Origin: Asparagopsis taxiformis | Lineage: Eukaryota > Rhodophyta > Florideophyceae > Bonnemaisoniales > Bonnemaisoniaceae | DNA: 20,871 nt | Direction: 5' to 3' | NCBI GenBank assembly: GCA_030407315.1 | Contig: JALQPE010001621.1 | Coordinates: 1-20,871, forward strand | In this document: in pieces, positions 1-9,710 of the stretch | How positions within the stretch are numbered: the stretch's first letter is position 1 | How the letters are laid out: each line of letters begins with the position of its first letter | The notes under the pieces: model-generated | What the model was told of the DNA's origin: nothing | Databases searched by the model: none | What the model saw: only the letters and a program-made list of their open reading frames with translations | Translations under genes and position numbers: made by a program

Positions 1-1761
1 ACAACTAAACAGAACAAGATATCCCTCCTGAACCAGGAACTGCTGCAGAAGAAGCAGAGACTGCAGGCCGAGGAGACCAAGTACCATGCTCATCAGACCA
101 AATTGAGGAATGAATTGAAACTGGCTGAGAAGTTTGATGCTGCTAAAATCAATGCTGAGGACTACTACAAGCAGAAGCTGGGGGAAAAAAGAAGATAGAG
201 CAGCAAATAGCCTTCCAGAAGGACACCCTCGTCAAGAACACTCAGGAACTGTTCAAATTGAGGGAGAATGAGGCATCACTCTATGGAGAGATCCAAGGGA
301 TTATGGCTGCCTGTAGGAACCTGCAATCTCACATCAATAAACTCAACCAGGAATTCCAGAAACAACAGGAACTGTTGTACAATGCGGAGTACCAGATTCA
401 GCTGATGGAGAGGAAGGTGGCCAGGGCAAGAGGCGAGAGGACATTAGAGGAGAAGAAAGACCTCCAGAAGGATGTCGAGGAGGCCAAGAAGAAAAACAGT
501 GATGTCAAGAACCAACACAAAATACTCAATGAGAGTGTCAAGAGACTCAATGAGGATCTAAGGGCAGTAGAGAACAAACTCAACGAGTTCAAGACATTCG
601 AGAAGAAACTGTCATCCAACATTGAGGAACTCTCACTGGAGAACGACATGACACTCCAGGATCTGAACAAGATCACCAAGAAGAAAGAAGAGGTGTTGGT
701 GCAGCATGATATCATGAAACTGGAGATCAAGAAGATCTTAAGGAAGTACTGAGCAGGTCGGTCGATAATGTCTACTCTTTGGAGAACAAGAAGAACCAAC
801 TGGAGATGACCATGCAGGAGAGGGAGAAGGAAATACAGGTGCACAGGGATGTCCTCCTGGCTGAACACAAGGCCACTGAGGATGAGAGGCACAAGATAGC
901 CATCGAACTGGCTGAAAGAAGGAACAAGGTCAAGAACCTGAAAATCAAATATGAGTCACTGGTCCAGAAGGCACATGGGTCGGATGGGGGCAATGCAGAG
1001 TTTTCACAGGCCTACTATGTGATCAAGGCAGCACAGGAAAGGGAAGAACTACAGAGGAAGGGGGACGAACTCAGTGCCAAGATCATCAAGGCAGAGAAGG
1101 AACTCAAAGCACTGCACAACACCCTCTACTCAGAGCAGAACAGGATAGCCAAAAAGAAAGTAGCCCTAGCCAACAAGGGAGTCACCAAGGCCGATCTCGC
1201 AGAAAAGGATGCCATCGAAGAGCAGTGCAATGCGGCCAGTGAGAACCTGTCCAAGAAAAGGAAGGAACTGCAGAAACTAGAACAGGAGTACGAGCAGGAC
1301 ATGAGGAAGCTGAACGAAGTGCAGAATAAGGTATATGAGATATAATGCAGGCCGAAACACTCAAAGAGAGGAAACACAAACTGGGCAATGTGCTCATCGG
1401 ACTGGGGCAGGATCTGACTGCCAATGAAGAGAGAGTGAACAGAGCCAAGAAGTCACTCAACTTGATAGAGACCAACATGGGCAAAAAGAACTTCAAGATT
1501 CCCTAGAATAGTCCGCATATTGCACAGCTGGACTACGATGTCGAAGTAGACAGGAACAAGACACTGGTGACCTCATTAATTACACTCGGCAATGAACTAC
1601 CAGAAATGGGGCCTCTTATTGAAGAAGTTCTCCGGGAGTACAATATCGAAATCGAAAGCAAGGCACCAAGTTCAGTTGGCATGCTATCATCCAAGGGATC
1701 AATGTCGGTTAGATCCGGTGGGTCAGCCATATCAAGGGCCTCAAAAATGTCAAGGAAATGA
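1..1761 (+). CDS. CCDC39: CCDC39/FAP59 axonemal ruler coiled-coil protein, 3' part
   Basis: Together with CCDC40, CCDC39 forms the 96-nm molecular ruler on ciliary doublet microtubules, which sets the spacing of radial spokes, inner dynein arms and the N-DRC (established for the family). The gene is cut by the window's left edge; about 580 C-terminal residues remain. They are almost wholly coiled coil. Family hallmarks are a YQIQLMERKVARARGE stretch near 390-440 and QAYYVIKAAQEREELQRKGD near 1011-1070, followed by a Ser-rich C-terminus near 1660-1761. An intron lies at 1331-1350. One in-frame TAG (1504-1506) is read as Gln; the stop is TGA at 1759-1761. Frame is lost twice by one apparently missing base, in the A-run near 187-196 and near 735. 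With both restored the coding length is divisible by three. The identity is firm; the N-terminal region is outside the window. Confidence 0.93.
1331..1350 (+). other. 20-nt spliceosomal intron in CCDC39
   Basis: The sequence is GTATATGAGATATAATGCAG. Removing it joins ...VQNK to AETLKERK in an open frame; reading through leaves the frame. It has GTA at the 5' end, CAG at the 3' end, and a TAAT motif whose second A is six bases from the end. Confidence 0.93.
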
Positions 1762-1943
1762 TCAATAAATGAATATAATTGATGAGTACTCATGATAGGA
1801 TATCTGCTTGGTTGTCTCTTGGTATGCTACTGATTTATATAATAAATTCTTGCTCAACAGCATTGACAAAGAATTCTGATGTGTTTGGGCCAAGACATAA
1901 TATATTAGTCTTTGACATAAGTTAGTACTCTCAAATTCAAACA
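1762..1943. other. Intergenic spacer, gene 1 to gene 2
   Basis: This is an AT-rich spacer between the TGA of CCDC39 and the next ATG on the same strand. It should hold the CCDC39 3' end and the promoter and leader of the next gene. I see no conserved element or RNA gene. Confidence 0.5.
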
Positions 1944-2792
1944 ATGAAAATCGTAAAGGATTCAGCCGAAGGGCTAGGGAAACCTGTATCCAAACCCATG
2001 GATATCGAGACTGATGAACAGTTGAGTGACGGAGTTGACCGGAAAGATCATGATGGGTGTGGCGATAATCACCATGAAAGCGAAGCCAAAGCACTGGTTC
2101 GCAAGATGCTGGAGCTATAGGGCAGCAAACTATTGTCAAATCTTCCATTGATGGTGGTTTTGATCAAGGAGGGCTGCTCGTAGGTATTCATCCGAAACAC
2201 CAGTCTGATGCGGAAGCTGATGGATCACTTCACCAAAGTTTCACAGAAACTGGAGGTACCGATATAGTCTATTTAGAGTGAAGAACACTCAGAAAACGCT
2301 GAATTCACGATGGTATACCTGCTATCGGTATTCGCTGAGCTGATGCGGGAGAATCCTAAACTGAGTCTGCCCTTCACTCGGAAGTTCATAATGGCAGTGC
2401 TGGCTATTGACTCAGAACTGCTAGAAGGGGCTCCCAAGAAGAATGACATCTTGGCTATTTTGGCCGTGCACTATGAGAATTTCACCAGACATCAGAAGGT
2501 GAAGGACTCGGGTTTGCTAGTAAGACTTAAATCCGTGCTATTGGAAAACTACTTCCTCATTGAAGAAATGTTCACTCTGAAAGTGTTCAACAAGGCTCTG
2601 TACAACCTGTCAGCCAGGGGGGTGCAGTTGAGCGTGGCTGACTTCCACAAGCATCACGTGCTCGAAGTCGTCGGTCACTTCTTCTCACAGGGTCAGATGG
2701 AGGCTTTCATTGAGCGAATCCAAGCCAAACTCGGCTTTGCAAGTGAGAAGGCCAGCAGCACCCATATTGGTTCCCTAGCCATGAGCTAGTGA
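1944..2792 (+). CDS. Unrecognised helical protein, 282 aa
   Basis: I do not recognise this gene. It is one uninterrupted frame under the ciliate code, with Gln-reassigned TAG codons (for example at 2118, 2181, 2268 and 2277, plus one just before the TGA stop at 2790-2792). No intron or frame correction is needed. The first 60 or so residues are acidic and polar with a His/Asp patch (KDHDGCGDNHHES) and look disordered. From about residue 60 the protein is alternating amphipathic helices rich in Leu, Val and Phe, resembling an armadillo/HEAT-like helical fold, but no motif proves it. No signal peptide or membrane segment is seen. The ATG at 1944 is chosen because the codons after it are continuous with the helical part and the sequence upstream is AT-rich spacer. 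Confidence 0.75.
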
Positions 2793-2971
2793 ATGATCTT
2801 AACACCCCTCGAAACCTATTTGATTAACTAACACTGCATTCATCTCTATTCACATATCACAAACACAGTTCACGCATCTTACGAGGCAGGCACTGCTACT
2901 CCTATCTGTCATACTCCACGAACTCATTCCTCCGTTTCAAGGTAGGCTACTCGTGATCCAGGGTTTATGAG

Positions 2972-3408
2972 TCAGCCTAAGCCTTAGGTAGAGTGCTAGA
3001 ATCGATTAGAGTTTCCCAAAATCCAGCATCTGTGATCTCCTTCGCACACCTAATTCTAAATTAAGAGGATGTCTTACACTCTCTGCATAAATACTGAAAG
3101 TACGGGTTTCTCTTATTTGCTCTAGCATGTGGATTTCGATGTCATTGATGGCATATCCATATTTTCAGTGTTAACAAGGACTTGGTTCTTGAACTATTGA
3201 GTTCTCTTCACCTGAATGAAGAACCGATGAGCATATGACCTTATTTGTGATCCTGTTTTGGTTTATACAAGTTCTTCGATCTTCTTCCAGTTTTTGCCAT
3301 GAAGTTCGATACCTGGGTTAGGGTTGATCTACCTTGCATGAACCGATCGTGCTATAGTTTGGTCCATCGCCCTTTAATTTCGGCGTTGGTTTCGGGTCGT
3401 CTTTTCAT
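2972..3408 (-). CDS. Single-repeat Myb/SANT protein, SHAQKYF type
   Basis: This is a DNA-binding protein of about 138 residues carrying one Myb repeat near residues 13-60. The three spaced aromatic/helix elements are GRWT, HGKNWKKIEELV and a third helix TKTGSQIRSYAHRFF, a variant of the SHAQKYF signature. In plants and protists such proteins are nuclear transcription regulators; the target here is unknown. A 20-nt intron (3313-3332) splits the repeat between helices 1 and 2. The first exon joins in frame only after splicing, which strongly supports both gene and intron. TAA/TAG are read as Gln, including one inside the repeat (3352-3354). The C-terminal half is Gln/Ser-rich and unrecognised. 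The start is the ATG at 3408; an in-frame ATG at 3414 is an alternative. The stop is TGA (plus strand 2972-2974). It is transcribed divergently from the Rdx-like gene, 85 to 91 bp away. Confidence 0.87.
3313..3332 (-). other. 20-nt intron in the Myb gene
   Basis: On the minus strand it reads GTAGATCAACCCTAACCCAG. Splicing joins DRFMQ to GIELHGKNW, restoring the Myb repeat. The A of TAAC is six bases from the 3' end, as in the other introns here. Confidence 0.9.
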
Positions 3409-3414
3409 CTGCAT

Positions 3415-3499
3415 ATTTGTTCGATATAGAATCTAAGAGTCCCATCTGATGTTTAAACATGGCTCTAAAATAGGAGATATCAACCAATAAGATTAATTG
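3415..3499. promoter_or_regulatory. Divergent promoter region, Myb and Rdx-like genes
   Basis: Eighty-five bases lie between two outward-facing start codons. Both promoters and leaders must fit here or extend into the opposite gene. The stretch is AT-rich with no recognised box. The assignment is inferred from gene orientation alone. Confidence 0.5.
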
Positions 3500-5089
3500 A
3501 TGAGTATGACAGTATCTATCGAGCACTGCATTAACTGCAGTCACCATCAATGGTGCTCCAAGCATGACTAAAAGAGATACAGACAGTACTACATTGAACT
3601 GAAGGCTATGCTTGAGAAGAGCATTGATGGAGTTAAAGTAGAGTGCAATGTGATGCCCAAAGGGTACAAGAAGCTGGGGAGAGACTGTAATCATTGGTTC
3701 ATTTAGTTAAGAGCAACAAGTACATCGTTGAGGATACTGCTGAGATAGCCATGTTCCCCAGGTTAGGAGCATTTGAGGTCAGCATTGATGGGATACTCAT
3801 ATACTCAATTGGATTCCAGTGTATGGCCGAGTTACGAGTACATCCTTAGCAAGGCAGTAGCCATGAAGAAGGACAAAGAAGATGGGAAACACTTATCCAG
3901 CCATCAATGGGTCAAGCCCAACCCATAGAAATAAACTTAAAAGAACAAAGAACAAGAGATGAAAGTCAGCAAAGGGTCACCAAGGAACCCTCGTCAGACA
4001 GAGTATGGCAGAGGGAAGAGTTTCAGAAGACCCAACGATCTCTATGTGGTTGAAATCAGCAAGATATATGCGAACCTCCCTCAAAAGAAAGCATCCAATG
4101 AAGAACTTCCCTACATTCATAGGCAAGGATCCGATTTACCGAAGTTAAAAAAGACATCAGAAAGAAATCATAGAAGCAAGCAGGCCAGTTTCTCATTCAG
4201 TAGGACTAACAAGGGAACAGAATATCTGGAATTGACTCCTTTTGAAGTAGCCAGGAATAAGGCAAAATCTTTGAAAAGGAAGCATCACAATGCTACAACC
4301 AAAGATGTGATCAGCAACGGCATCTACTATCCTCAATTAACCCAAAGGAGCGATGTCAGGATGGCCAATCTAAGATGGGCTGAAAATCCTGAAGATAATG
4401 TAAGAGTTCATCAAGAGCTAGATAATTTGGATCAAAATAAAGGAGATAGAAAGAGCTTGGAGAAAGAAATAATGCATTTGCTTAAAGAAGAGGAGTCGAA
4501 ACCAACATAACTGCGATCGAACCCAAGAGATCTCTTAAAGCAGAAGATTCGAGAGAAACATCTAAATGCAACTAGGGTCAATGATCAGAAAAAATAGAGT
4601 TTAAACGATTAGATGGAGAAACCCTCATAACTTAATGGAAATCAAGAAAAACTATTCAAAAAGTACGAAAGAAGAGAACCAAAGAAAGAATAGACGAGTG
4701 AACAACCTGAACAAGAAGAAAAGCATTAAGAACTTCAATAGTCAGAAAAGGCTGAAGAGGTGCTTAAACGCAAAGAAACTGAATAGAAACCCATTGAGGA
4801 AATGAACGATAAGGATACACCAAAGGTAGATGTCAAGGAAGAGGAGAAGGAAGTCTAAGAAAAAAAGGTAGTCGAAGAGTAAGTAGAGCAATAAAAGCTC
4901 GAACAAAATCAAGAGGAAGAAGTTCAATAGTAGGAAGTGAAGGACGGTTCTCCATAAATAGAAGATAAAAATGAGGATCAATAGGTGAAAATTCAATAGC
5001 AAGAACAGGCAGGGGAGTAAAAAGCTGAAGAAGGAAAGGAAAACATACAAGAGGAGCCCGTTTAAAACTTAAAATAGCTCGAAAGTTGA
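3500..5089 (+). CDS. SelW/Rdx-like domain fused to a long E/K/Q-rich tail
   Basis: Residues 1 to about 110 resemble the selenoprotein-W-like Rdx family of thioredoxin-fold redox proteins: a CINC (CxxC) motif near residue 9, VKVECNVMPKG, then FPRLGAFEVSIDGILIYS. Both redox residues are Cys (TGC), with no selenocysteine. A 20-nt intron at 3687-3706 separates the two halves of the domain. Near 3807 the frame changes by +1; restoring two A's would give the family's usual YSK. If there is no shift, the domain protein ends at the TGA at 4051-4053 and the downstream frame begins at the ATG at 3959. After the shift one frame runs to TGA 5087-5089 with a basic region (about 3960-4500) and a highly charged disordered tail containing 19 TAA/TAG codons. 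Total about 520 residues. The domain call is good; fusion to the tail is probable, not certain. Confidence 0.68.
3687..3706 (+). other. 20-nt intron in the Rdx-like gene
   Basis: The sequence is GTAATCATTGGTTCATTTAG. Splicing joins KKLGRD to FKSNKYIVED in one frame and brings the CxxC half next to the FEVSIDG half of the domain. An A lies six bases from the end. Confidence 0.88.
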
Positions 5090-5114
5090 ACTGATTGCTT
5101 GAAAGTTATTAATA

Positions 5115-6702
5115 TCATTCCTTATGTTGTTTTTTCTGTGACAACCTGAATGATCTTGTTGGAGAGTCTGCAGTCTTTGAACTCATAAACTTGGTCAATC
5201 GTTCCATGTTGACTGCACTCTTGGGAGTTTCCAAGTAGTAGTTGGCAGCTTCCTCGACACCTTCTAGTTATTGTTCCACTCTATTGGTCTGTCGTGAGGT
5301 AAAACTCCATTTATTGGGTTTGAGAATGTGTAGTTTTTCCTTCTTTGGATACCTTTCCCTTGACTATTTATCTATTCCTGCTATTTTTTCCCTGGACAGC
5401 TGTATGTATTTCGACTGTAGACTGGTGATTCTGCATTTGTGCCTCAGATTGACTTTGGACTTCTTGAACAGTTAATGCCTGAGTCTTTCATTTTCCCTTT
5501 CGATGCTCTGGTTGCTGTTCTTGATCTCTGATGTTTCTGATTGCACTTCCTTTAATTTGCTGTCTAATGTCATCTTCTCTTTCTCATAGAATTCAACTTC
5601 CTTAACAAGCTTCTGATACTTGAAATCTTGCTTTATTTCGTTGTCAATGTTATTGAACTTGACCTATGCCTCATAGATGCTCTCTCTCATCTAGCTCATA
5701 ATATCCTTAATCGTAGATGTGAACCTCGTAGCCAGATGGTCCTTATAAGCTCCTTCCAACTCAATGAGGTGACTTAGTTTGTCGATGATCACCCCTTGTT
5801 GCTACCTAAGCTATTGCATCTGAGAGCAATAAATTAACAAAGGTCGAAATAGCGATACGATTGATTGCCTGAATAAGCAGTAAAAATAGGAGTTATCATT
5901 GCCTGCAGATATCGAGACTGGACTTCTCGAAGATCCGGCGCCACTAGAACCATATCGACTTCAAATCCTTAGGGTTCTTCCCTGTTAGCAGCTTAATACT
6001 TGAAGATAGGGCATCGACGAACTTCATGTACTTCTTATGCCTCTCCCTTAGCTCTTCTAGTTCCAATGCCAGGTTTGCATGAGAATCATCGAACTCTGTG
6101 TTCTTGGTTGTATCACACTGACTCTTAATTTTCTTCAATTTGGCTTCTATCGATTTGATGTGCTTCCTGGCTGCTTTGTGTTTGGTTGTGAGATCATTGC
6201 GACTTCCGCATTGGAGGGTATTCCTGAGCTTCTTGTTGTCTGCTGCTAACTGTTAATTCTCTTATTGAAGACTGATATGTTTGTTTTCTATTTAATGCAG
6301 AGTATTCTCTAGTTGTTTGTTCTTTTCGATAGCCTTGCTCAGGAGGCTCCTGTAATTAACCTTGGCTTCAATCTACTGTTCTATTTCTTCTGCTGACTTT
6401 GTCCTGACTTTCTTCTTCAGTATTTAGATTGACTCTTTGGATTTAAGATGGAAGGGAGTTCTCTTTGGTGAGCATGCCTCCGAGTGAATCAGTTCAAAGA
6501 TGGCGGTGGAGCTATGATCAGCACAGCTCTCATTCATAGGCTCATGCTGCCTTGATTTCCTGATGTATTGATTATGAATGATATGCAATTGTCGTTCAAT
6601 CATATTCATCTACTCTTTCCGGCCTTGATTAGGAGTGTTTGAGGCCAGTGCAGTTTTGATGTTGGTTCTATGCTCTTGATGGTTGGAATTCCGTAGTCTC
6701 AT
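5115..6702 (-). CDS. Coiled-coil protein, about 520-528 aa, unrecognised
   Basis: The first 90 or so residues are His/Gln/Asn-rich and not helical. There follow a first coiled-coil block (about 6420-5960 in plus coordinates, with KAIEKNKQLENTLHQIENK) and a second (about 5830-5460, with EVEFYEKEKMTLDSKLKEV). The C-terminal region is basic and Ser/Thr-rich. Many TAA/TAG codons are read as Gln; the stop is TGA (plus strand 5115-5117). The frame changes once between about 5896 and 5960; without correction it meets a TGA at 5896. The cause is one extra base or an unrecognised intron. An open stretch of about 5840-5900 links the two halves. The gene ends 25 bp from the convergent Rdx-like gene. The start at 6702 is the first ATG after AT-rich spacer. 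A structural cytoskeletal role is plausible but unproven. Confidence 0.78.
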
Positions 6703-6878
6703 TTAAACTAAATTAGAGCAAATTCGAAGCTTATATAACAGCTCTGAGAGTTGCCAGAGTGATAGGATTTAAATGGAAATTATTGGTTGGCCGTATTTGA
6801 TCGATATATTCATGAATACCGATGGGTTTAGTGGCTAAAATGGGGTGGTTGTCCTCTTAATTATATTTATAAAATTAA
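6703..6878. promoter_or_regulatory. Divergent promoter, coiled-coil gene and aconitase
   Basis: An AT-rich region of 176 bp between outward-facing ATGs. The last 20 bases before the aconitase ATG are nearly all A/T (TTATATTTATAAAATTAA), including a TATAAA-like string, typical of ciliate leaders. Whether this is a true TATA element or only AT-rich leader cannot be told. Confidence 0.45.
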
Positions 6879-9612
6879 ATGTACAGACTTAGCCATAAGT
6901 TCGCATTTGCTCAGAGCAAGCCGAATCCTTTCCAGAAGGTGGCCAAGACCTTGTCAGCAGGTGGCAAGAATGTCACTTATTACAGCCTGCCTGCCTTGAA
7001 TGACTCCCGACTTGACAAACTGCCATACAGTATCCGGGTTCTGTTGGAGAGTGCAGTGCGCAACTGTGATGAGTTCGAAGTGAAGTCTCAGGACGTGGAT
7101 AACATCCTCAACTGGGAGAAGCTTTCGAAGAAGCAGATCGAAATCCCCTTCAAGCCAGCTAGAGTCATCCTCCAGGACTTCACAGGAGTGCCTGCAGTTG
7201 TTGATCTCGCAGCCATGAGGGATGCTGTCACTCGCATGGGAGGTGACCCACAGAAGATCAACCCACTCTGCCCAGTCGACCTGGTCATCGACCACAGTGT
7301 CCAAGTTGACAAGGCCGGAATCAAAGATGCCTGGAAACAGAACGAAGAAATCGAATTCAAACGCAACTATGAAAGGTTCGAGTTCCTTAAATGGGGATCC
7401 ACTGCATTCAACAACTTCTCCATTGTGCCCCCAGGAAGCGGTATCGTCCATCAGGTTAACCTTGAGTATCTTGCAAGAGTGGTTCTCGAGAACAGCAAGG
7501 GCATCGTGTATCCTGATTCAGTGGTCGGAACTGACTCTCATACTACTATGATCAATGGCCTGGGTGTTGCTGGTTGGGGTGTCGGAGGTATTGAGGCTGA
7601 GGCTGTGATGCTTGGTCAGCCTATCTCTATGGTTCTTCCTGAAGTCATTGGTTTCAGATTCACCAACAAGCTGAGGGAGCATGTCACTGCTACTGATTTG
7701 GTGCTGCAGGTTGTCAACATGCTCAGGAAGAAGGGTGTTGTTGGCAAGTTCGTCGAGTTCTTCGGTCCTGGATGTTCAACTATGTCCCTTGCTGATAGGG
7801 CAACCATCGCCAATATGGCACCGGAGTATGGTGCTACTATGGGATACTTCCCTCAGGATCAAGAATCCCTCAACTACCTGAAACTCACCAACAGATCACC
7901 ATAAAACTGGACATCATCTCTAAGACCCTTCAGAGCCAAGGACTCCTCAGAGATTACAATGCCAATGACTCAATCAGTTTCACTGATGTCCTCGAATTGG
8001 ATCTATCTACTGTTGAACCATGTATTTCTGGGCCTAAGAGACCTCATGACAGAATTGCTCTGTCCGAAGTGAAGAAGGACTTCGGGGAGTGTGTTCCCAA
8101 TAAGGTTGGTTTCAAGGGATTCGGAGTGTCTGCCGATAAGGTCAACATGGAACACAAGTTCAAGGTCAACAACGAAGAGCACACCCTCAAGCATGGATCA
8201 GTAGTGCTTGCTGCCATCACCTCTTGCACGAACACTTCCAACCCAGATGTCATGATTGCTGCTGGTCTCGTTGCCAAGAAGGCACTCGAGAAAGGACTCA
8301 AGATCAAGCCATACATCAAGACTTCCCTATCTCCTGGATCTGGTGTCGTGACTGAGTACTTGAACAGATCCGGTCTGACTGAGCACCTCGATAAGATCGG
8401 TTTCACTACTGCTGGCTATGGTTGCATGACCTGCATTGGTAACTCAGGTGATCTTTCTCCTGAGGTCAGTGATGCTATTGTGAAGTCTGACTGTGTTGCT
8501 GCTGCAGTGCTGTCGGGTAACAGGAACTTCGAGGCCAGAATTCACCCTCTGATCAAGGCCAACTATCTGGCATCTCCTCCTTTGGTTGTGGCATACGCTC
8601 TGTCTGGCCAGCTGGACATCGACTATGAGAAGGAACCTATTGGTCAGGACCAGAACGGCAAACCAGTTTTCCTGAAGGATATCTGGCCCAGCAGATCTGA
8701 AGTGGCTGAGGTTGTCAACAAGACCATCACCTCCAGCATGTTCAAGGATGTCTATGGCAAGATCACCAAGGGCAATGACAGGTGGAACGGCCTTAATGTG
8801 GCCAAGTCGATGCAGTACAACTGGAAGGATGCATCTACCTACATCCACAACCCACCCTTCTTCAAGGACACCAAGGCTGAACTCCCAACTATCAAGAGCA
8901 TCAATAATGCCTATGCATTGGCATCTTTCGGTGACTCTATTACCACTGATCATATCTCACCTGCTGGTAGCATTGCCAAGAACTCACCTGCTGCTAGGTA
9001 CCTGAGCGAGAAGAATGTTCAGCAGCCAGATTTCAACACCTATGGAGCCAGGAGAGGCAACGATGAAATCATGGCCAGAGGAACATTCGCCAACACCAGA
9101 ATCATTAACAAGTTGGCACCCAAGGTCGGACCTCAGACTACCTATATTCCTAGTGGAGAACTCCTCGATATCAGTGATGCTGCCTTCAGGTACATCAAGG
9201 AAGGACACCAGACCATCATCCTGGCTGGTGCTGAGTATGGATCTGGGTCATCCAGAGATTGGGCTGCCAAGGGACCCTACCTCCTTGGTATCAAGGCTGT
9301 CATTGCTCAGTCCTTCGAAAGGATCCATAGAAGCAACCTCGTCGGCATGGGTATCCTCCCCATGGAATTCCTCAATGGTGAGAGCGCAGACTCACTTGGT
9401 ACTTCATAAATAATTCAGGATTGACTGGAAAGGAACAGTTCAACATTGATCTCAAGGGAGGTGACCTCTCAGTCAACGAGAAACTCACAGTCACAACCAA
9501 CAACGGCAAGAAGTTCGATGCCAAGATCAGACTCGATACTGATGTTGAAATCGAATACTTCAAGAATGGAGGTATCCTCCACTACGTCCTCAGGAAGCTC
9601 GCCAAGTCATGA
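6879..9612 (+). CDS. Aconitate hydratase, IRP1/AcnA type, probably mitochondrial
   Basis: Aconitase isomerises citrate to isocitrate in the TCA cycle using a [4Fe-4S] cluster. Seen in order: [25 protein letters not shown] near residue 218, first cluster Cys in SCTNTSNPD (about residue 450), second and third Cys in [12 protein letters not shown] (about 516 and 519), and [13 protein letters not shown] near 788. The cysteine spacing of 66 and 69 residues equals that of human IRP1 (437, 503, 506), placing it in the cytosolic/bacterial-A subfamily. The first 15-20 residues ([14 protein letters not shown]) extend beyond the usual start, lack acidic residues and are basic, so mitochondrial import is inferred. 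There is an intron at 9399-9418. One base appears missing near 7899, where the frame otherwise meets TAA. With it the protein is 904 residues, normal for the family. No TAA/TAG codon is used internally. Confidence 0.96.
9399..9418 (+). other. 20-nt intron in aconitase
   Basis: The sequence is GTACTTCATAAATAATTCAG. Splicing gives [14 protein letters not shown], exactly the conserved aconitase C-terminal domain continuity. The A of TAAT is six bases from the end. Confidence 0.96.
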
Positions 9613-9710
9613 TTTTCGATCAACATCCGAATTAACACTCAGAAGATCAAGACTTGAATTACTATTATTTTCCTCCAATATATAAATATTAGTTAATATA
9701 TTCACCATAA

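Noticed and set aside
398..892. Long antisense frames over CCDC39
   Set aside because: Ser/Leu-rich mirror of Glu/Lys-rich coiled-coil codons; no independent start, motif or splice support.
3313..3325. GGGTTAGGG, resembling a telomere repeat
   Set aside because: A single short copy that lies inside the 20-nt Myb intron; not an array.
3299..3325. TTCGATA with flanking bases, resembling a tRNA T-loop
   Set aside because: The flanking five bases do not pair and no acceptor or anticodon stem is present; it falls in the Myb coding region.
3500..3560. Selenocysteine TGA in the Rdx-like domain
   Set aside because: Both positions of the CxxC motif are TGC; no in-frame TGA is present.
5820..5838. 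19-nt GT...CAG interval in the coiled-coil gene
   Set aside because: The frame is open without it and the A at -6 is missing; it does not remove the upstream TGA at 5896.
7222..7551. Alternative-frame proteins inside aconitase (both strands)
   Set aside because: The aconitase frame is fully explained by conserved motifs; the others have no recognisable content.
7895..7910. Euplotes-type programmed +1 frameshift at a stop codon in aconitase
   Set aside because: The site is CCA-TAA, not AAA-TAA/TAG, the shift has the opposite sense, and TAA is a sense codon elsewhere here.
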